The position numbers and the translations under genes are program-made. The notes under the pieces are model-generated. The model worked only from the letters and a program-made list of their open reading frames with translations. It was not told where the DNA came from and did not search any database. This document shows positions 18,385 to 27,320 of a DNA stretch of 64,000 bases, one piece after another. The DNA is taken from NCBI GenBank assembly GCA_036704825.1, contig JAUBSN010000034.1:16649-80648 (forward strand), read 5' to 3'. Numbering within the stretch: position 1 is the stretch's first letter; every line of letters starts with the position of its first letter. The stretch comes from Microcoleus sp036704825 (GTDB lineage Bacteria > Cyanobacteriota > Cyanobacteriia > Cyanobacteriales > Microcoleaceae).

Positions 18385-19482
18385 GTGACTGGGACTGTGA
18401 ACTTATGGCAAAGCTTTTTAAGATTAAAAATAGTTACTGATTATGGCTTGAGTCGGACAGAGACAGCTATTCTTCTGGCTAAGTTTCCCGATGAAAACAC
18501 GGTCAAGAGTAACAGAGAGGTTGCAGATGGAGGAATCACAGAAGAAAATTCTGACATTCTGATCGACCCTGAGAATGTTCGGCGGCAAATGTGGACGATA
18601 TACAATGAGCGTTTCTGTCCAAAAGAAGACCGGGAAGGTTTTTTGGGTTATAACGACAGAAGTAGCCGGGAGAAAGAGCGTGCACTTCTAGATTGGCTGA
18701 AACCCCAGTATTCAAACTGGGTGTCAAGTCAAAGGAGTGCATTCAGTACAGGCGAGCGCACCCCTGTTATTTCTGATAACCCTTTTATTCCTCAGACTGG
18801 TAAAGTTGACGACCCGCAACTGTTTTTCGGCAGAGAGGGGGAAATGAGGCGAGTATTCGAGGTTCTTAACAGCAATGACAGCGTAGTTTTAATAGGAGAA
18901 GAAGGTATCGGGAAGTCTTCTCTGCTATCGGCTATTTGCCAACAGGCTAAAAATCTCCTATTCTCGCCACGGAAGCCCATTTACTTAGACCTCAATCGAG
19001 TTCGAGATAACGATGACTTCTACACAGCTTTGTGTGAAGAACTTGACATCCCTAAAAGCTATGGAAGTATGCTCTATCGTAATTTGAAAAATCATAGAGT
19101 GCTGCTGGCTATAGATAATATTGAAAAGATGACTAGAGAAGGTTTTACCCGCGAAGTTAGAGATATTTTGCGGAGTTTAGCTGAGGGGCAAAAGGCACCT
19201 TTGAAACTGATTATAGCTGCTAGCGCATCCCTCAAGACACTCTTTAATGACAGTCAGGATGTCTCGTCATCTCCACTTGAAACTATTTGTCAGCCAGAAA
19301 ATATTAAGCCTTGGGATGAACCAACAGCCCGTGACTTTATTCAAGCTCGTCTTGCTAGGACTTCGGTGCGTTTTACTGAAGAAAAAATCAGCCAGCTACT
19401 ACAATTAAGTGGCGGTCATCCGCGACGACTGATGCAATTGTGCTATCAAAATTATGCAGGATATGTGGAGGATGTAAAATGA
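18385..19482 (+). CDS. AAA+/STAND-like ATPase, first gene of a two-gene system
   Basis: The 365-residue product starts at a GTG with a strong GAGAGGGG upstream. Residues 1-125 form an unassigned N-terminal region. The ATPase part begins at NPFIPQTGKVDDPQLFFGREGEM, a typical entry to STAND/ORC-like NTPases, with Walker A GEEGIGKSS, Walker B VLLAIDN, and a sensor-type helix GGHPRRLMQLC at the end. It probably uses ATP to switch or assemble. The next gene, another ATPase with a membrane domain, starts inside its stop codon (ATGA), so the two are co-translated. The target is unknown; a conflict or stress role is inferred from the neighbourhood. Confidence 0.75.
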   Translation: MTGTVNLWQSFLRLKIVTDYGLSRTETAILLAKFPDENTVKSNREVADGGITEENSDILIDPENVRRQMWTIYNERFCPKEDREGFLGYNDRSSREKERALLDWLKPQYSNWVSSQRSAFSTGERTPVISDNPFIPQTGKVDDPQLFFGREGEMRRVFEVLNSNDSVVLIGEEGIGKSSLLSAICQQAKNLLFSPRKPIYLDLNRVRDNDDFYTALCEELDIPKSYGSMLYRNLKNHRVLLAIDNIEKMTREGFTREVRDILRSLAEGQKAPLKLIIAASASLKTLFNDSQDVSSSPLETICQPENIKPWDEPTARDFIQARLARTSVRFTEEKISQLLQLSGGHPRRLMQLCYQNYAGYVEDVK

Positions 19483-22328
19483 GCGATCGCAACACCGATG
19501 TTCCCCGTTTAGACTTAGCTCCTAAAATCAAGGGTTCTCTTTCATTATCAAAGCCCATTGATTACTTGCGGTTATTATATTGGATGTTTTTCTTTCCCCA
19601 AGCCTTGCGGTGGTATATCCAAAATACAGTATCTATTCTAGAGCAAAACAAAAAATCTAAAAAATATTTTGGATTAGTGGTTAATTCCCTATCTCGGTTA
19701 CTGATACAAGTAATGGTAGTCATATTTATAACTTTATCAACTTGGAGTGTAGTTCTTAAATTAATGAGTTTTTCAGTACAAATTAAACATATATTAGCCA
19801 TTTTTTTCTTGACTAATTTTTGCTGTGTCATGATCTTGGGTTATTTACTACTAATAATTCAAACAAATTTATCAAAATTAAACCTTGCAAAAACAACAAA
19901 TCCTCTGACTATAATAATTCTTTTAACCTTAAATTTAAATATAATAGTTTTTACGATGAGTTCTATCAAAGAAGGATATACCAACCTGGGATTTATCTTA
20001 ATTTCAGGTATATTAACAGGTATATGGTTGGGTCTAGGAGGTATTGCAGCACTAGCCATTTTAGGTGTGGACGAATTAGCTATTCTTATATTCGTTATGT
20101 GTGGCGTGTTATTTATGTCATTCACACTTTGTATTTCTCTATCAGTAGATTTAGAAAACACAGATTTTTTTACACTTATAAAAAGCCTGTTAATTAGGGT
20201 AGTTTTCTTTGTTACTTGTGTGATGGGTTCATGTATAGGATTGCTGCGCCCAGATAACTGGTTTTTTACATTACCTCTAACCCAAACATTATTTAAAATA
20301 AAAGTGACTCCAACAGTTAAAGAAAACAGCACCCCAAGGATTTTCAGTAATGAGTTTGGTTCCCAATATTCTGGATATTCAGATTTTCTGATTTCTTCCT
20401 CTCCCCATCTTCCCCTGTCTCAAGAATTGCCATCTGATTATGTCTTTGAAATGCGTAAGTCCTATAGAAATAATCTAGAGTTGCTGTTTCCTCGTGTAAC
20501 AGTCCTACCTAATCCCTATCTCACACAGCAATTAAAAGAATGGCTGCGACAAGATTGGGAGACAGGAATACATAATGCTTATGAAATTTATACTTATACT
20601 CTCCAGTTCATTCCTGTAATTCAAGCTTTAAACCAAGTTCTTGCTGAGGAACCAGAAAAAGTTGTCGAGCGTATAGCGCATTTAACGGCTCCCCCTTACA
20701 AATGGGAATTGGTGCGTTTGATTTCAGGTTCTATGGATGATACAAAATATATTCAATTTGAGCCTCGGGTTCGTGCTGTTGCCAGTGGTTTCTTGCATTT
20801 ACATGAACAGTCCAGCGGTGCACTGCAAGCATTTAATTCGGTGCGGTATCTACCTTATGGAGAAGAAATGTTTATGATAAGTGTAATTATGTATATCTAT
20901 CAGAAGACTAAAACTTTGAATGGTATTGCTGGGCTATCGATATATAATATTTTTCCTACAAAACCTTGGCTGCGTTGCGATACTTGGAGAGCACTGGCTA
21001 GTTTCTATGAGATTATAAGGGATATCCAAATAATTCAGAATAGTTCGTCTCGTTCTACCAGAGCCTTCGCTCTTAGCCATGCTTTAGGAGAACTCAAAAA
21101 CTTGCGGGATCAGCCTGATGCTGTACCTCAACCAGAGCGAGAAATAGTTAGCAAAATTGCCTGGAATTGGTCGCAAGCGATATTAGATGTAGCTAGTGAG
21201 GTTGGAAACGTTTCTATTACTGAGCGAGTACGTAATCCCTACGTGGTTGGCGACCCTGTTGAAGGGAACCTGTTTGTTGGACGAGAGGATATACTCAAAC
21301 AGCTCAAAGAAGTGTGGATATTGAGTCAGCACCTTCAGTCTGTGGTTATCTACGGTCATCGACGTATGGGCAAAACTTCTATTCTGCTTAACGTGGCTAA
21401 TTCCCTAGGTTCACAGGTAAAAGTAGCCTATATCAATCTATTGCGATTGGGAGATAGTCCTCAAGGAGTTGGAGACGTGCTGATGGCAATTAGCGATGAA
21501 ATTTCTGATGCTGTCAACCTTCCACCTCCTGCCGATGCGGATTTGCTGAATCTTCCCTATCGTACTTTTGAGCGCTATTTGAAACAAGTAGAGGCAAATC
21601 TGAGTGAAACGGGTTTGATTATTGCTTTAGATGAGTTTGAGAAGATTGAAAAACTGATTGAGAAGGGAAAGATTGACAGTGACTTTATGGAGGTTCTGCG
21701 CGGGATGGTACAAATGAGTCCTAAAATAGCTTTTGCCTTGGCTGGTTTGCATACTTTAGACGAGATGACTGGGGATTACTCCCACCCTTTTTTCGCTAGC
21801 TTTATTAATATCAAGGTTAGCTTCATGGAAAGTGCAGCTACCCGCCAGATTCTTGCTAATCCCCATGAAGATTTTCTTCTTGACTACGCGCCAGAAGCGT
21901 TATCTGCAATCTATGCTTGGACTGCTGGACAGCCTTATTTAGTTCAGCTAGTGGGATTTCAGCTAGTTCGCCGCTACAATGACCAAGTTTTTGACATGGG
22001 AAATTCTCGCGATCCGGTCTTTACCGTAGAAGATGCGATCGCAGTCATTAATGACCATGAATTCTTTCAGCGGGGACGCTACTACTTCGATGGCGTTTGG
22101 GGTCAGGCGGCGCGGGGTGCTCCCGGACAACAAGAGGTATTAAGAGCGATCGCACCTCACCGAGAAGGACTCGATATCAACACGCTAGCTGAAATTACTG
22201 GCATGAACGAGACAAATTTACAGCCAGCACTTAACTCTTTGATACGTCACGATGTAGTTTCGGCAAGGGATGGCAAGTGGCGCATTATTGTCGAACTATT
22301 TCGCCATTGGGTGGATAAATGTATATAG
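19479..22328 (+). CDS. Membrane-anchored AAA+ ATPase with C-terminal winged helix
   Basis: The ATG at 19479 overlaps the previous stop by 4 bp, giving ~949 residues. The first third holds six to seven membrane segments (VMVVIFITLSTWSVVL, FFLTNFCCVMILGYLLL, IIILLTLNLNIIVF and others). The middle ~270 residues are an unassigned soluble region. The last third is an ATPase entering at NPYVVGDPVEGNLFVGRE, with Walker A GHRRMGKTS and Walker B LIIALDEFEK. It ends in a winged-helix-like domain (LRAIAPHREGLDINTLAEITGMNE). The membrane part is very AT-rich compared with flanking genes. The pairing of a soluble and a membrane ATPase from one operon is not one I can name. Confidence 0.75.
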   Translation: MSDRNTDVPRLDLAPKIKGSLSLSKPIDYLRLLYWMFFFPQALRWYIQNTVSILEQNKKSKKYFGLVVNSLSRLLIQVMVVIFITLSTWSVVLKLMSFSVQIKHILAIFFLTNFCCVMILGYLLLIIQTNLSKLNLAKTTNPLTIIILLTLNLNIIVFTMSSIKEGYTNLGFILISGILTGIWLGLGGIAALAILGVDELAILIFVMCGVLFMSFTLCISLSVDLENTDFFTLIKSLLIRVVFFVTCVMGSCIGLLRPDNWFFTLPLTQTLFKIKVTPTVKENSTPRIFSNEFGSQYSGYSDFLISSSPHLPLSQELPSDYVFEMRKSYRNNLELLFPRVTVLPNPYLTQQLKEWLRQDWETGIHNAYEIYTYTLQFIPVIQALNQVLAEEPEKVVERIAHLTAPPYKWELVRLISGSMDDTKYIQFEPRVRAVASGFLHLHEQSSGALQAFNSVRYLPYGEEMFMISVIMYIYQKTKTLNGIAGLSIYNIFPTKPWLRCDTWRALASFYEIIRDIQIIQNSSSRSTRAFALSHALGELKNLRDQPDAVPQPEREIVSKIAWNWSQAILDVASEVGNVSITERVRNPYVVGDPVEGNLFVGREDILKQLKEVWILSQHLQSVVIYGHRRMGKTSILLNVANSLGSQVKVAYINLLRLGDSPQGVGDVLMAISDEISDAVNLPPPADADLLNLPYRTFERYLKQVEANLSETGLIIALDEFEKIEKLIEKGKIDSDFMEVLRGMVQMSPKIAFALAGLHTLDEMTGDYSHPFFASFINIKVSFMESAATRQILANPHEDFLLDYAPEALSAIYAWTAGQPYLVQLVGFQLVRRYNDQVFDMGNSRDPVFTVEDAIAVINDHEFFQRGRYYFDGVWGQAARGAPGQQEVLRAIAPHREGLDINTLAEITGMNETNLQPALNSLIRHDVVSARDGKWRIIVELFRHWVDKCI

Positions 22329-22348
22329 TGTGCTTGCGTAAGTTATGA

Positions 22349-22705
22349 TTAGGTTCGCCACTGATTAAGCCAGCGGACTTGCCCTTTCCAGTCAGCAGAT
22401 TGTGTTTCTGAAAGCAGGCGATCGAGCGAAGCAATTAGACTAGATAATGTCCAACTGTTTTGAGCAGCCAAAATGATGCCACCATGTTCGGGATAACGCT
22501 GAGCTAAAACCTGAAAATCCCGGATATTAAACGTAAAAATACACCGCCCTCGCGCTGTTGCTTCTAGCAATTGAGCCTCATCGCTAGCATCTAAAGCCAT
22601 CCACTCACTCGGTGTCCGAGTGACATCGTGATTGCGAGATAAAAGAGCGGCTTGCAAAGCTTTAATAGAGGTATCGGCATCTAGATGCAATAGCGGTTTA
22701 GACAT
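22349..22705 (-). CDS. DUF5615 PIN-like toxin (VapC-type)
   Basis: From the ATG at 22705 the protein has ~118 residues: MSKPLLHLDADTS at the start (first acidic site of the PIN-like fold), DASDEAQLLEATARGRCIFTFNIRDF in the middle, and a Leu-rich helix at the end. DUF5615 proteins are PIN-domain relatives found with DUF433 antitoxins and are presumed RNases. It overlaps the upstream DUF433 gene by 8 bp, as expected for a coupled toxin-antitoxin pair. A TTG/ATG start 30 bp earlier is open but less likely. Confidence 0.85.
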   Translation of the reverse strand: MSKPLLHLDADTSIKALQAALLSRNHDVTRTPSEWMALDASDEAQLLEATARGRCIFTFNIRDFQVLAQRYPEHGGIILAAQNSWTLSSLIASLDRLLSETQSADWKGQVRWLNQWRT

Positions 22706-23096
22706 TAGCAGCTTCGATAATTTGCTCAGCGGCAATAGATGCGTCTATTTCTTGATGGTGAGCCGCATAAAAAGCGAGAACATCGTTCACTCGATCTTCA
22801 CTTAAGTCATACTCAGTGGCAATTTGGTTTGGAGAAAAACCCCATTTCTGCGCTGCGATGACTACTGTTTGCACCCGCAACCGAGTGCCGCGCAAAACGG
22901 GAACGAGTTCGCCGCTAGCGCCGCGCACATAGGTGATTTCAGGAAAAGCCGGATCGTCATTCCGCTGGTTGAGAGTAGCGACTTTTTCGGCTACAGCCCA
23001 GAGGATAAACTCATCGAAGGAAATGCCTTGGAGTGTTGCCAATTTTTCAGCTTCTTGCAGTAACTGAACGGGTAAGTTTAAGGCGTAGGATGTCAT
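22698..23096 (-). CDS. DUF433 antitoxin
   Basis: The 132-residue protein has an N-terminal region resembling a ribbon-helix-helix DNA-binding segment (ALNLPVQLLQEAEKLATLQGISFDEFILWAVAEK). The C-terminal DUF433 domain follows (LVPVLRGTRLRVQTVVIAAQKWGFSPNQIATEYDLSEDRVNDVLAFYAAH). DUF433 proteins accompany PIN-like DUF5615 toxins and are thought to neutralise them and repress the operon. It lies first in the pair, with the toxin gene overlapping its stop. Confidence 0.87.
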   Translation of the reverse strand: MTSYALNLPVQLLQEAEKLATLQGISFDEFILWAVAEKVATLNQRNDDPAFPEITYVRGASGELVPVLRGTRLRVQTVVIAAQKWGFSPNQIATEYDLSEDRVNDVLAFYAAHHQEIDASIAAEQIIEAANV

Positions 23097-23133
23097 CGAT
23101 CTAACTTCCGTTTGCTAATATAATTTCATCGGT

Positions 23134-23346
23134 TCATTCTTTGACAACATCCATTAACTCTTCAATCAAAACATCGAGGGTGCGAGCTATCTTTTGAATG
23201 GATGTGATATCAACCGTTGCTAGTCCTTCCGATCGAGCATAGTGCCTGACTGTGCTGTACGGAACCTCGGATCGATCGGCAACATCCTTTAGCGTCCATC
23301 CTTTTTCGTCAGCCAACTCTCGGATTCGGAACCTAACTAACCCCAT
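23134..23346 (-). CDS. Small XRE-type HTH regulator
   Basis: From the ATG at 23346 the product has ~70 residues and is almost entirely a Cro/C1-type helix-turn-helix (IRELADEKGWTLKDVADRSEVPYSTVRHYARSE). An HTH of this minimal kind often controls an adjacent toxin-antitoxin or mobile module. It is 37 bp upstream of the DUF433 gene on the same strand and may belong to that operon. The TTG at 23358 would add four residues. Confidence 0.8.
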   Translation of the reverse strand: MGLVRFRIRELADEKGWTLKDVADRSEVPYSTVRHYARSEGLATVDITSIQKIARTLDVLIEELMDVVKE

Positions 23347-23550
23347 TCTACTTGACAAACGATAAGTATCTATCTTTTTAATTTAAACACAATTGTCGAT
23401 CGACAGTTAAAGAATGCTTAGTTCGATCGCACTTAAAGATATCTGATGAATCCGCACCTTACGGTACTCGATCGACTTTCTAGAAAAACCACTCAATACA
23501 AAACAACTGCCGACAGCCAAAACCGTCAACAGTTGTTTTACATATTCAAT

Positions 23551-23633
23551 GCGGATGGCGAGACTCGAACTCGCAAGGACATATTGCCACACGCACCTCA
23601 AGCGTGCGCGTATACCAATTCCGCCACATCCGC
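23551..23633 (-). tRNA. tRNA-Leu (GAG)
   Basis: The reverse complement folds as a class II tRNA: acceptor arm GCGGATG/CATCCGC, a D-arm with GGCGGAATTGGTATACGC, anticodon stem CACGC/GCGTG around TTGAGGT (anticodon GAG), a long variable arm (TGGCAATATGTCC), and a T-arm with GAGTTCGAGTCTC. CCA is not encoded. It reads CUU/CUC leucine codons. Confidence 0.95.
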
Positions 23634-23861
23634 TCTTTCTGGCACTCTCCGGGATTTTTGCGTTACGAGTTAAAGATTCACAGGTTGAGGTTCCTGACAT
23701 TTAACTTGTGACTTGCCCTTTTGCACCGCCGATTTACAATCATAGCACCACTACCAGCAAAATGTAAAATAAATTTTTGTGAACAATTTTTGCAAAACGA
23801 TTATCCAGAACATACCGAAAGGCATTATTGTACAGAATATTGAGTGAATTAAGCAGCGAAG

Positions 23862-25217
23862 ATGGGGTTCTCGAAAATTTTAATCGCTAATCGGGGAGAA
23901 ATAGCTCTCCGCATACTCCGCACGTGCGAGGAAATGGGGATTGCCACGGTCGCCGTTCACTCCACCGTAGACACACACGCCTTGCACGTCCAGTTGGCAG
24001 ACGAAGCCGTTTGCATCGGCCCCCCCACCAGCAGCAAAAGCTATTTAAACATCCCCAACATCATCGCGGCAGCCCTGACGCGCAACGCCGCAGCCATTCA
24101 CCCCGGTTACGGCTTCCTCGCCGAAAACGCCCGATTTGCCGAAATCTGCGCCGACCATCAAATTACCTTCATCGGCCCGTCTGCAGCAGCGATGCGGGCG
24201 ATGGGCGACAAATCCACCGCCAAAGAAACGATGCAGCGGGTGAAAGTCCCCACAGTTCCCGGTAGCGAGGGATTGCTGGCCGACGATCGCGAAGCTTTGT
24301 CGATCGCCCGCGACATCGGCTATCCTGTGATGATCAAAGCCACCGCCGGCGGTGGCGGCCGGGGGATGAGGCTAGTGAGAGAAGCATCCGAACTCCCCAA
24401 ACTGTTCTGTGCAGCCCAAGGCGAAGCCGAAGCAGCCTTCGGCAATCCCGGACTTTACCTCGAAAAATTCATCGAAAAACCCCGGCACATCGAAATCCAA
24501 ATCCTCGCTGACAACTACGGTAACGTCATCCACCTCGGCGAGAGAGATTGTTCGATTCAGCGCCGACATCAGAAACTCCTCGAAGAAGCCCCCAGCCCAG
24601 CCCTCACCCAGAAACTGCGAGATCAAATGGGTCACGCCGCCGTCGCCGCCGCCAAATCCATCAACTACACGGGTGCCGGCACAGTCGAATTTTTGCTTGA
24701 CAAATCGGGCAAGTTCTACTTCATGGAAATGAACACCCGCATCCAAGTAGAACATCCCGTCACCGAGATGATTACAGGCCTCGACTTGATAGCCGAACAA
24801 ATTCGCATCGCCCAAGGCGAAAAACTGCAAATCAAGCAAAACCAAGTAATTCTCAACGGCCACGCCATCGAGTGCCGCATCAATGCTGAAGACCCCGATC
24901 GCAATTTCCGACCTCACCCCGGCAGAATCAGCGGTTATTTGCCTCCCGGCGGCCCGGGCGTGCGGATGGACTCTCACGTTTACACCGATTACGAAATACC
25001 CGCTTACTACGATTCTTTAATCGGTAAATTGATAGTCTGGGGGCGCGATCGACCTTCAGCCATCCGGCGCATGAAACGGGCATTGCGCGAATGCGCCATC
25101 ACCGGCGTCCCCACCACCCTGGGCTTTCACCAAAAAATCCTCGATAGCCCGGAATTTCTCAACGGCGAAGTTTACACCAATTTTGTCGAACAGTTCTTGA
25201 ACCAAAACAGTCATTAG
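23862..25217 (+). CDS. accC: Acetyl-CoA carboxylase, biotin carboxylase subunit
   Basis: The 451-residue protein is the standard AccC. The N-terminal domain is KILIANRGEIALRILR. The ATP-grasp domain has the Gly-rich loop ATAGGGGRGMR, the catalytic region EKPRHIEIQILAD, and EMNTRIQVEHPVTE, with Glu and Asn metal ligands and the conserved Arg. The C-terminal domain starts near GHAIECRINAED. It carboxylates the biotin of AccB with bicarbonate and ATP, the first step of fatty-acid synthesis. Length and motifs are complete. accB and the transferase genes are not adjacent, which is common in cyanobacteria. Confidence 0.97.
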   Translation: MGFSKILIANRGEIALRILRTCEEMGIATVAVHSTVDTHALHVQLADEAVCIGPPTSSKSYLNIPNIIAAALTRNAAAIHPGYGFLAENARFAEICADHQITFIGPSAAAMRAMGDKSTAKETMQRVKVPTVPGSEGLLADDREALSIARDIGYPVMIKATAGGGGRGMRLVREASELPKLFCAAQGEAEAAFGNPGLYLEKFIEKPRHIEIQILADNYGNVIHLGERDCSIQRRHQKLLEEAPSPALTQKLRDQMGHAAVAAAKSINYTGAGTVEFLLDKSGKFYFMEMNTRIQVEHPVTEMITGLDLIAEQIRIAQGEKLQIKQNQVILNGHAIECRINAEDPDRNFRPHPGRISGYLPPGGPGVRMDSHVYTDYEIPAYYDSLIGKLIVWGRDRPSAIRRMKRALRECAITGVPTTLGFHQKILDSPEFLNGEVYTNFVEQFLNQNSH

Positions 25218-25224
25218 TCAGTTG

Positions 25225-25308
25225 GCAGGAAAGCAGGAAAGCAGGAAAGCAGGAAAGCAGTTGGCAATTGGTAACTAACCCATGCCCCATGCCCCATGCC
25301 CCATGCCC
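25225..25308. repeat. Two adjacent short tandem repeats
   Basis: About 4.5 copies of GCAGGAAA (25225-25260) are followed, after a short spacer, by four copies of CATGCCC (25281-25308). Both lie between the convergent accC and yggT genes and end beside the yggT stop codon. They are typical STRR microsatellites. Confidence 0.9.
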
Positions 25309-25316
25309 GCTGACTC

Positions 25317-25601
25317 TTACATCATCATCGTCAGGAGTCCTTGCTGACCTAGAATCATTTCTCGCAGCAAGCTACATATACCGACCCAAATAATTGGCGT
25401 AATGTCCACCCCGCCGATCGGCGGTACAATCTTTCTAGTTACGGCTAAAAAAGGTTCCGTCGGCCAAGCAATCAGACTCAACGGCAACTTGCTTAGATTC
25501 ACCTCGGGATACCAAGTCAGAACGATCCGAAAAATAAAGAGCAAAGTCATCAGCACTAGGACAGATCCCAGAATCCAACTTGCAACGGTAATACCAGTCA
25601 T
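25317..25601 (-). CDS. YggT family membrane protein (Ycf19-like)
   Basis: The 94-residue protein has two hydrophobic segments (WILGSVLVLMTLLFIFRIVLTWY and DITPIIWVGICSLLREMILG) around the family hallmark PTEPFLAVTRKIVPPIGGVDITPI. YggT/Ycf19 proteins act in the thylakoid or plasma membrane, with reported links to nucleoid or photosystem assembly in plastids and cyanobacteria. The exact role here is not shown by sequence. It starts at an ATG and is convergent with accC. Confidence 0.93.
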   Translation of the reverse strand: MTGITVASWILGSVLVLMTLLFIFRIVLTWYPEVNLSKLPLSLIAWPTEPFLAVTRKIVPPIGGVDITPIIWVGICSLLREMILGQQGLLTMMM

Positions 25602-25725
25602 GGGTCTTATCTCAAAATCTTAAGTTTTGTTAAGTCTGCTATTCATAATTTTAACCGTTTGACAGGTGCGATCGAAAGTATAAAATTAATAAAAATCAAA
25701 TTGTTGTAACAAAGGCTTAGAATCT

Positions 25726-25848
25726 ATGACTCCTTCTCTCGCGAACTTTTTGTACAGCCTGCTAGTGGGCGTGGCTGTGGTAGTGATTCCAACAACGGTC
25801 GCCCTGATCTTCATCAGCCAAAAAGACAAAATCAAGCGCACCTACTAA
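25726..25848 (+). CDS. psbX: Photosystem II protein PsbX
   Basis: A 40-codon gene too short for most gene finders encodes MTPSLANFLYSLLVGVAVVV and continues as IPTTVALIFISQKDKIKRTY. That is the PsbX signature: one transmembrane helix with a short basic stromal tail. PsbX is a peripheral single-helix subunit of photosystem II near the QB pocket and cytochrome b559. It is followed by a hairpin terminator and, 285 bp on, by ycf66. Confidence 0.95.
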   Translation: MTPSLANFLYSLLVGVAVVVIPTTVALIFISQKDKIKRTY

Positions 25849-25922
25849 AAAGTCTGCAGGTCTCTGAGTCCGGCGTGAAAGTCAATTTTCGGCTACACGT
25901 CGGGCATTTCCCCGATACCATA

Positions 25923-25986
25923 AACCTCGGCTGCAAGCAACTGTGAAGGCAAAACCTTCGGTTGACTGCTTTCGCTGAGGTTTTTT
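25923..25986 (+). terminator. Rho-independent terminator after psbX
   Basis: The outer stem AACCTCGGC/GCTGAGGTT (one G-T wobble) and the inner stems CAAC..GTTG and GAAGG/CCTTC form an extended hairpin followed by TTTTTT. Position and T-run fit termination of psbX. Confidence 0.65.
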
Positions 25987-26132
25987 CCCGTTAAACTCAT
26001 TATTATATGGTTCACTTCCCAAGCTGAAACCCTGACCGGACGCTGCCCCAGAAAGCACAGTCGGGCTGACAGACTTAATGATAGATGTAAAATCTAACTC
26101 GCTAACATAGGAAAGACATAGGAGATAGGCTA

Positions 26133-26945
26133 ATGGTCAATTTAGGATTGAACTGGAGCAGCCTGTTAGGGATCGTCCTAGCAGTAGCAGGGGCAGGACT
26201 GTACTTTCTGCGATCGTGGCGTCCCAAACTAGCCCGAGACCACGATATTTTTTTTGCAGCAGTCGGCTTGCTGTGCGGCGGTATTCTGTTATTTCAAGGA
26301 TGGCGGCTTGACCCCATTCTGGCATTCGGTCAATTTCTGCTCACCGGTTCCGCCATATTTTTTGCAGCAGAAAGCATCCAACTGCGAGGAGCGACCACAG
26401 CCCAAGCCAAAAGTCGCGTCCAATACGTAGATGAAGACCGACCAGTCAGCAACACCTACGGTTACGACGGCTACGATGCCGAAATGGAACAGCTAGAACC
26501 AGAGGAAGACTATCCGCCGCGTCCCCGCATTAGAGGCAGCCAAGACTACCGTTCCTCTCGGGAAGCCTACGACGACGAACCCCGCCGCCGCCCCTCGAAT
26601 CGCAACGGCAGCGTTAACACCTCCAGGCCCGACTCGCCCGATCGATCCTCGCGCAAACGTCCCTCTCGCCCAGAAGCCCCGCCTGCCCAAGAGTCGGACA
26701 ACTGGGACGTTTCAGACAACCCCGAAGCAAGACCGACCCGCAGCCGCAGCAGTCGCCCACCTGCTTCGGAAAACCGCAGTTCCGATACGCCGCCGAGAAC
26801 CAAAAAACCCCGTTCTACGGAATCATCGACGAGGTCTCGCCCCACCAACCGCGACGTGGAAGCACCGCCGTCTGACTACGTGGAGTATCGACCTGTAGAA
26901 TACCCGGAAGACCAACCGGATAATTCCCCCAGTTTCGACAAATAG
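26133..26945 (+). CDS. ycf66: Ycf66 family protein
   Basis: The first ~90 residues hold two to three membrane helices in the conserved Ycf66 arrangement (SLLGIVLAVAGAGLYFLRSWRPKLARDHDIFFAAVGLLCGGILLFQGWRLDPILAFGQFLL). The remaining ~180 residues are a disordered Arg/Ser/Pro-rich tail. Ycf66 is found in cyanobacteria and some plastids; its function is not established. The ATG at 26133 has GGAG upstream. Confidence 0.92.
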   Translation: MVNLGLNWSSLLGIVLAVAGAGLYFLRSWRPKLARDHDIFFAAVGLLCGGILLFQGWRLDPILAFGQFLLTGSAIFFAAESIQLRGATTAQAKSRVQYVDEDRPVSNTYGYDGYDAEMEQLEPEEDYPPRPRIRGSQDYRSSREAYDDEPRRRPSNRNGSVNTSRPDSPDRSSRKRPSRPEAPPAQESDNWDVSDNPEARPTRSRSSRPPASENRSSDTPPRTKKPRSTESSTRSRPTNRDVEAPPSDYVEYRPVEYPEDQPDNSPSFDK

Positions 26946-26953
26946 GCAAACAC

Positions 26954-27135
26954 TAAGTAGATGGGTGAAACTAAACATTTATCCCGCAGAGCCGGTTTGG
27001 GACACCGCAGAACTCTAAGTTGCGTTTATTGATAAGCTGTTTCGTATTTAAACTGCGTGTTTCAGAGGCTAAAACCCTTTACTGGCTTAAATAGCCTCTG
27101 AGATTTAAATGGTGAACAGCTTACCCATCTACTTA
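26954..27135. repeat. MITE-like element with nested inverted repeats
   Basis: The ends are a perfect 13-bp inverted repeat, TAAGTAGATGGGT (26954-26966) against 27123-27135. Inside are a second pair (AAGCTGTTT..., TTTAAA facing TTTAAA...AACAGCTT) and an inner TCAGAGGCT/AGCCTCTGA pair. The 182-bp unit has no ORF. It fills most of the spacer between ycf66 and the redoxin-dioxygenase gene. Confidence 0.75.
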
Positions 27136-27320
27136 TTATCAGATATTAAACTTATTAAAAAAACTGTAAATTGGGAGTGTGAAACCGCAGAAAAACGCAG
27201 ATATACACAAATAAAAGCTCATTTTTTTATAAAAAAACCTTTTTTTTACATACCGAACCTGTGGAACTAATCGACAGCATAACAATCTAAATATAAAATT
27301 CCAAATATCCAATCAGCAAG

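Noticed and set aside
24372..24977. Minus-strand open frame of 201 codons inside accC
   Set aside because: It is antisense to the conserved ATP-grasp domain and shows no domain of its own.
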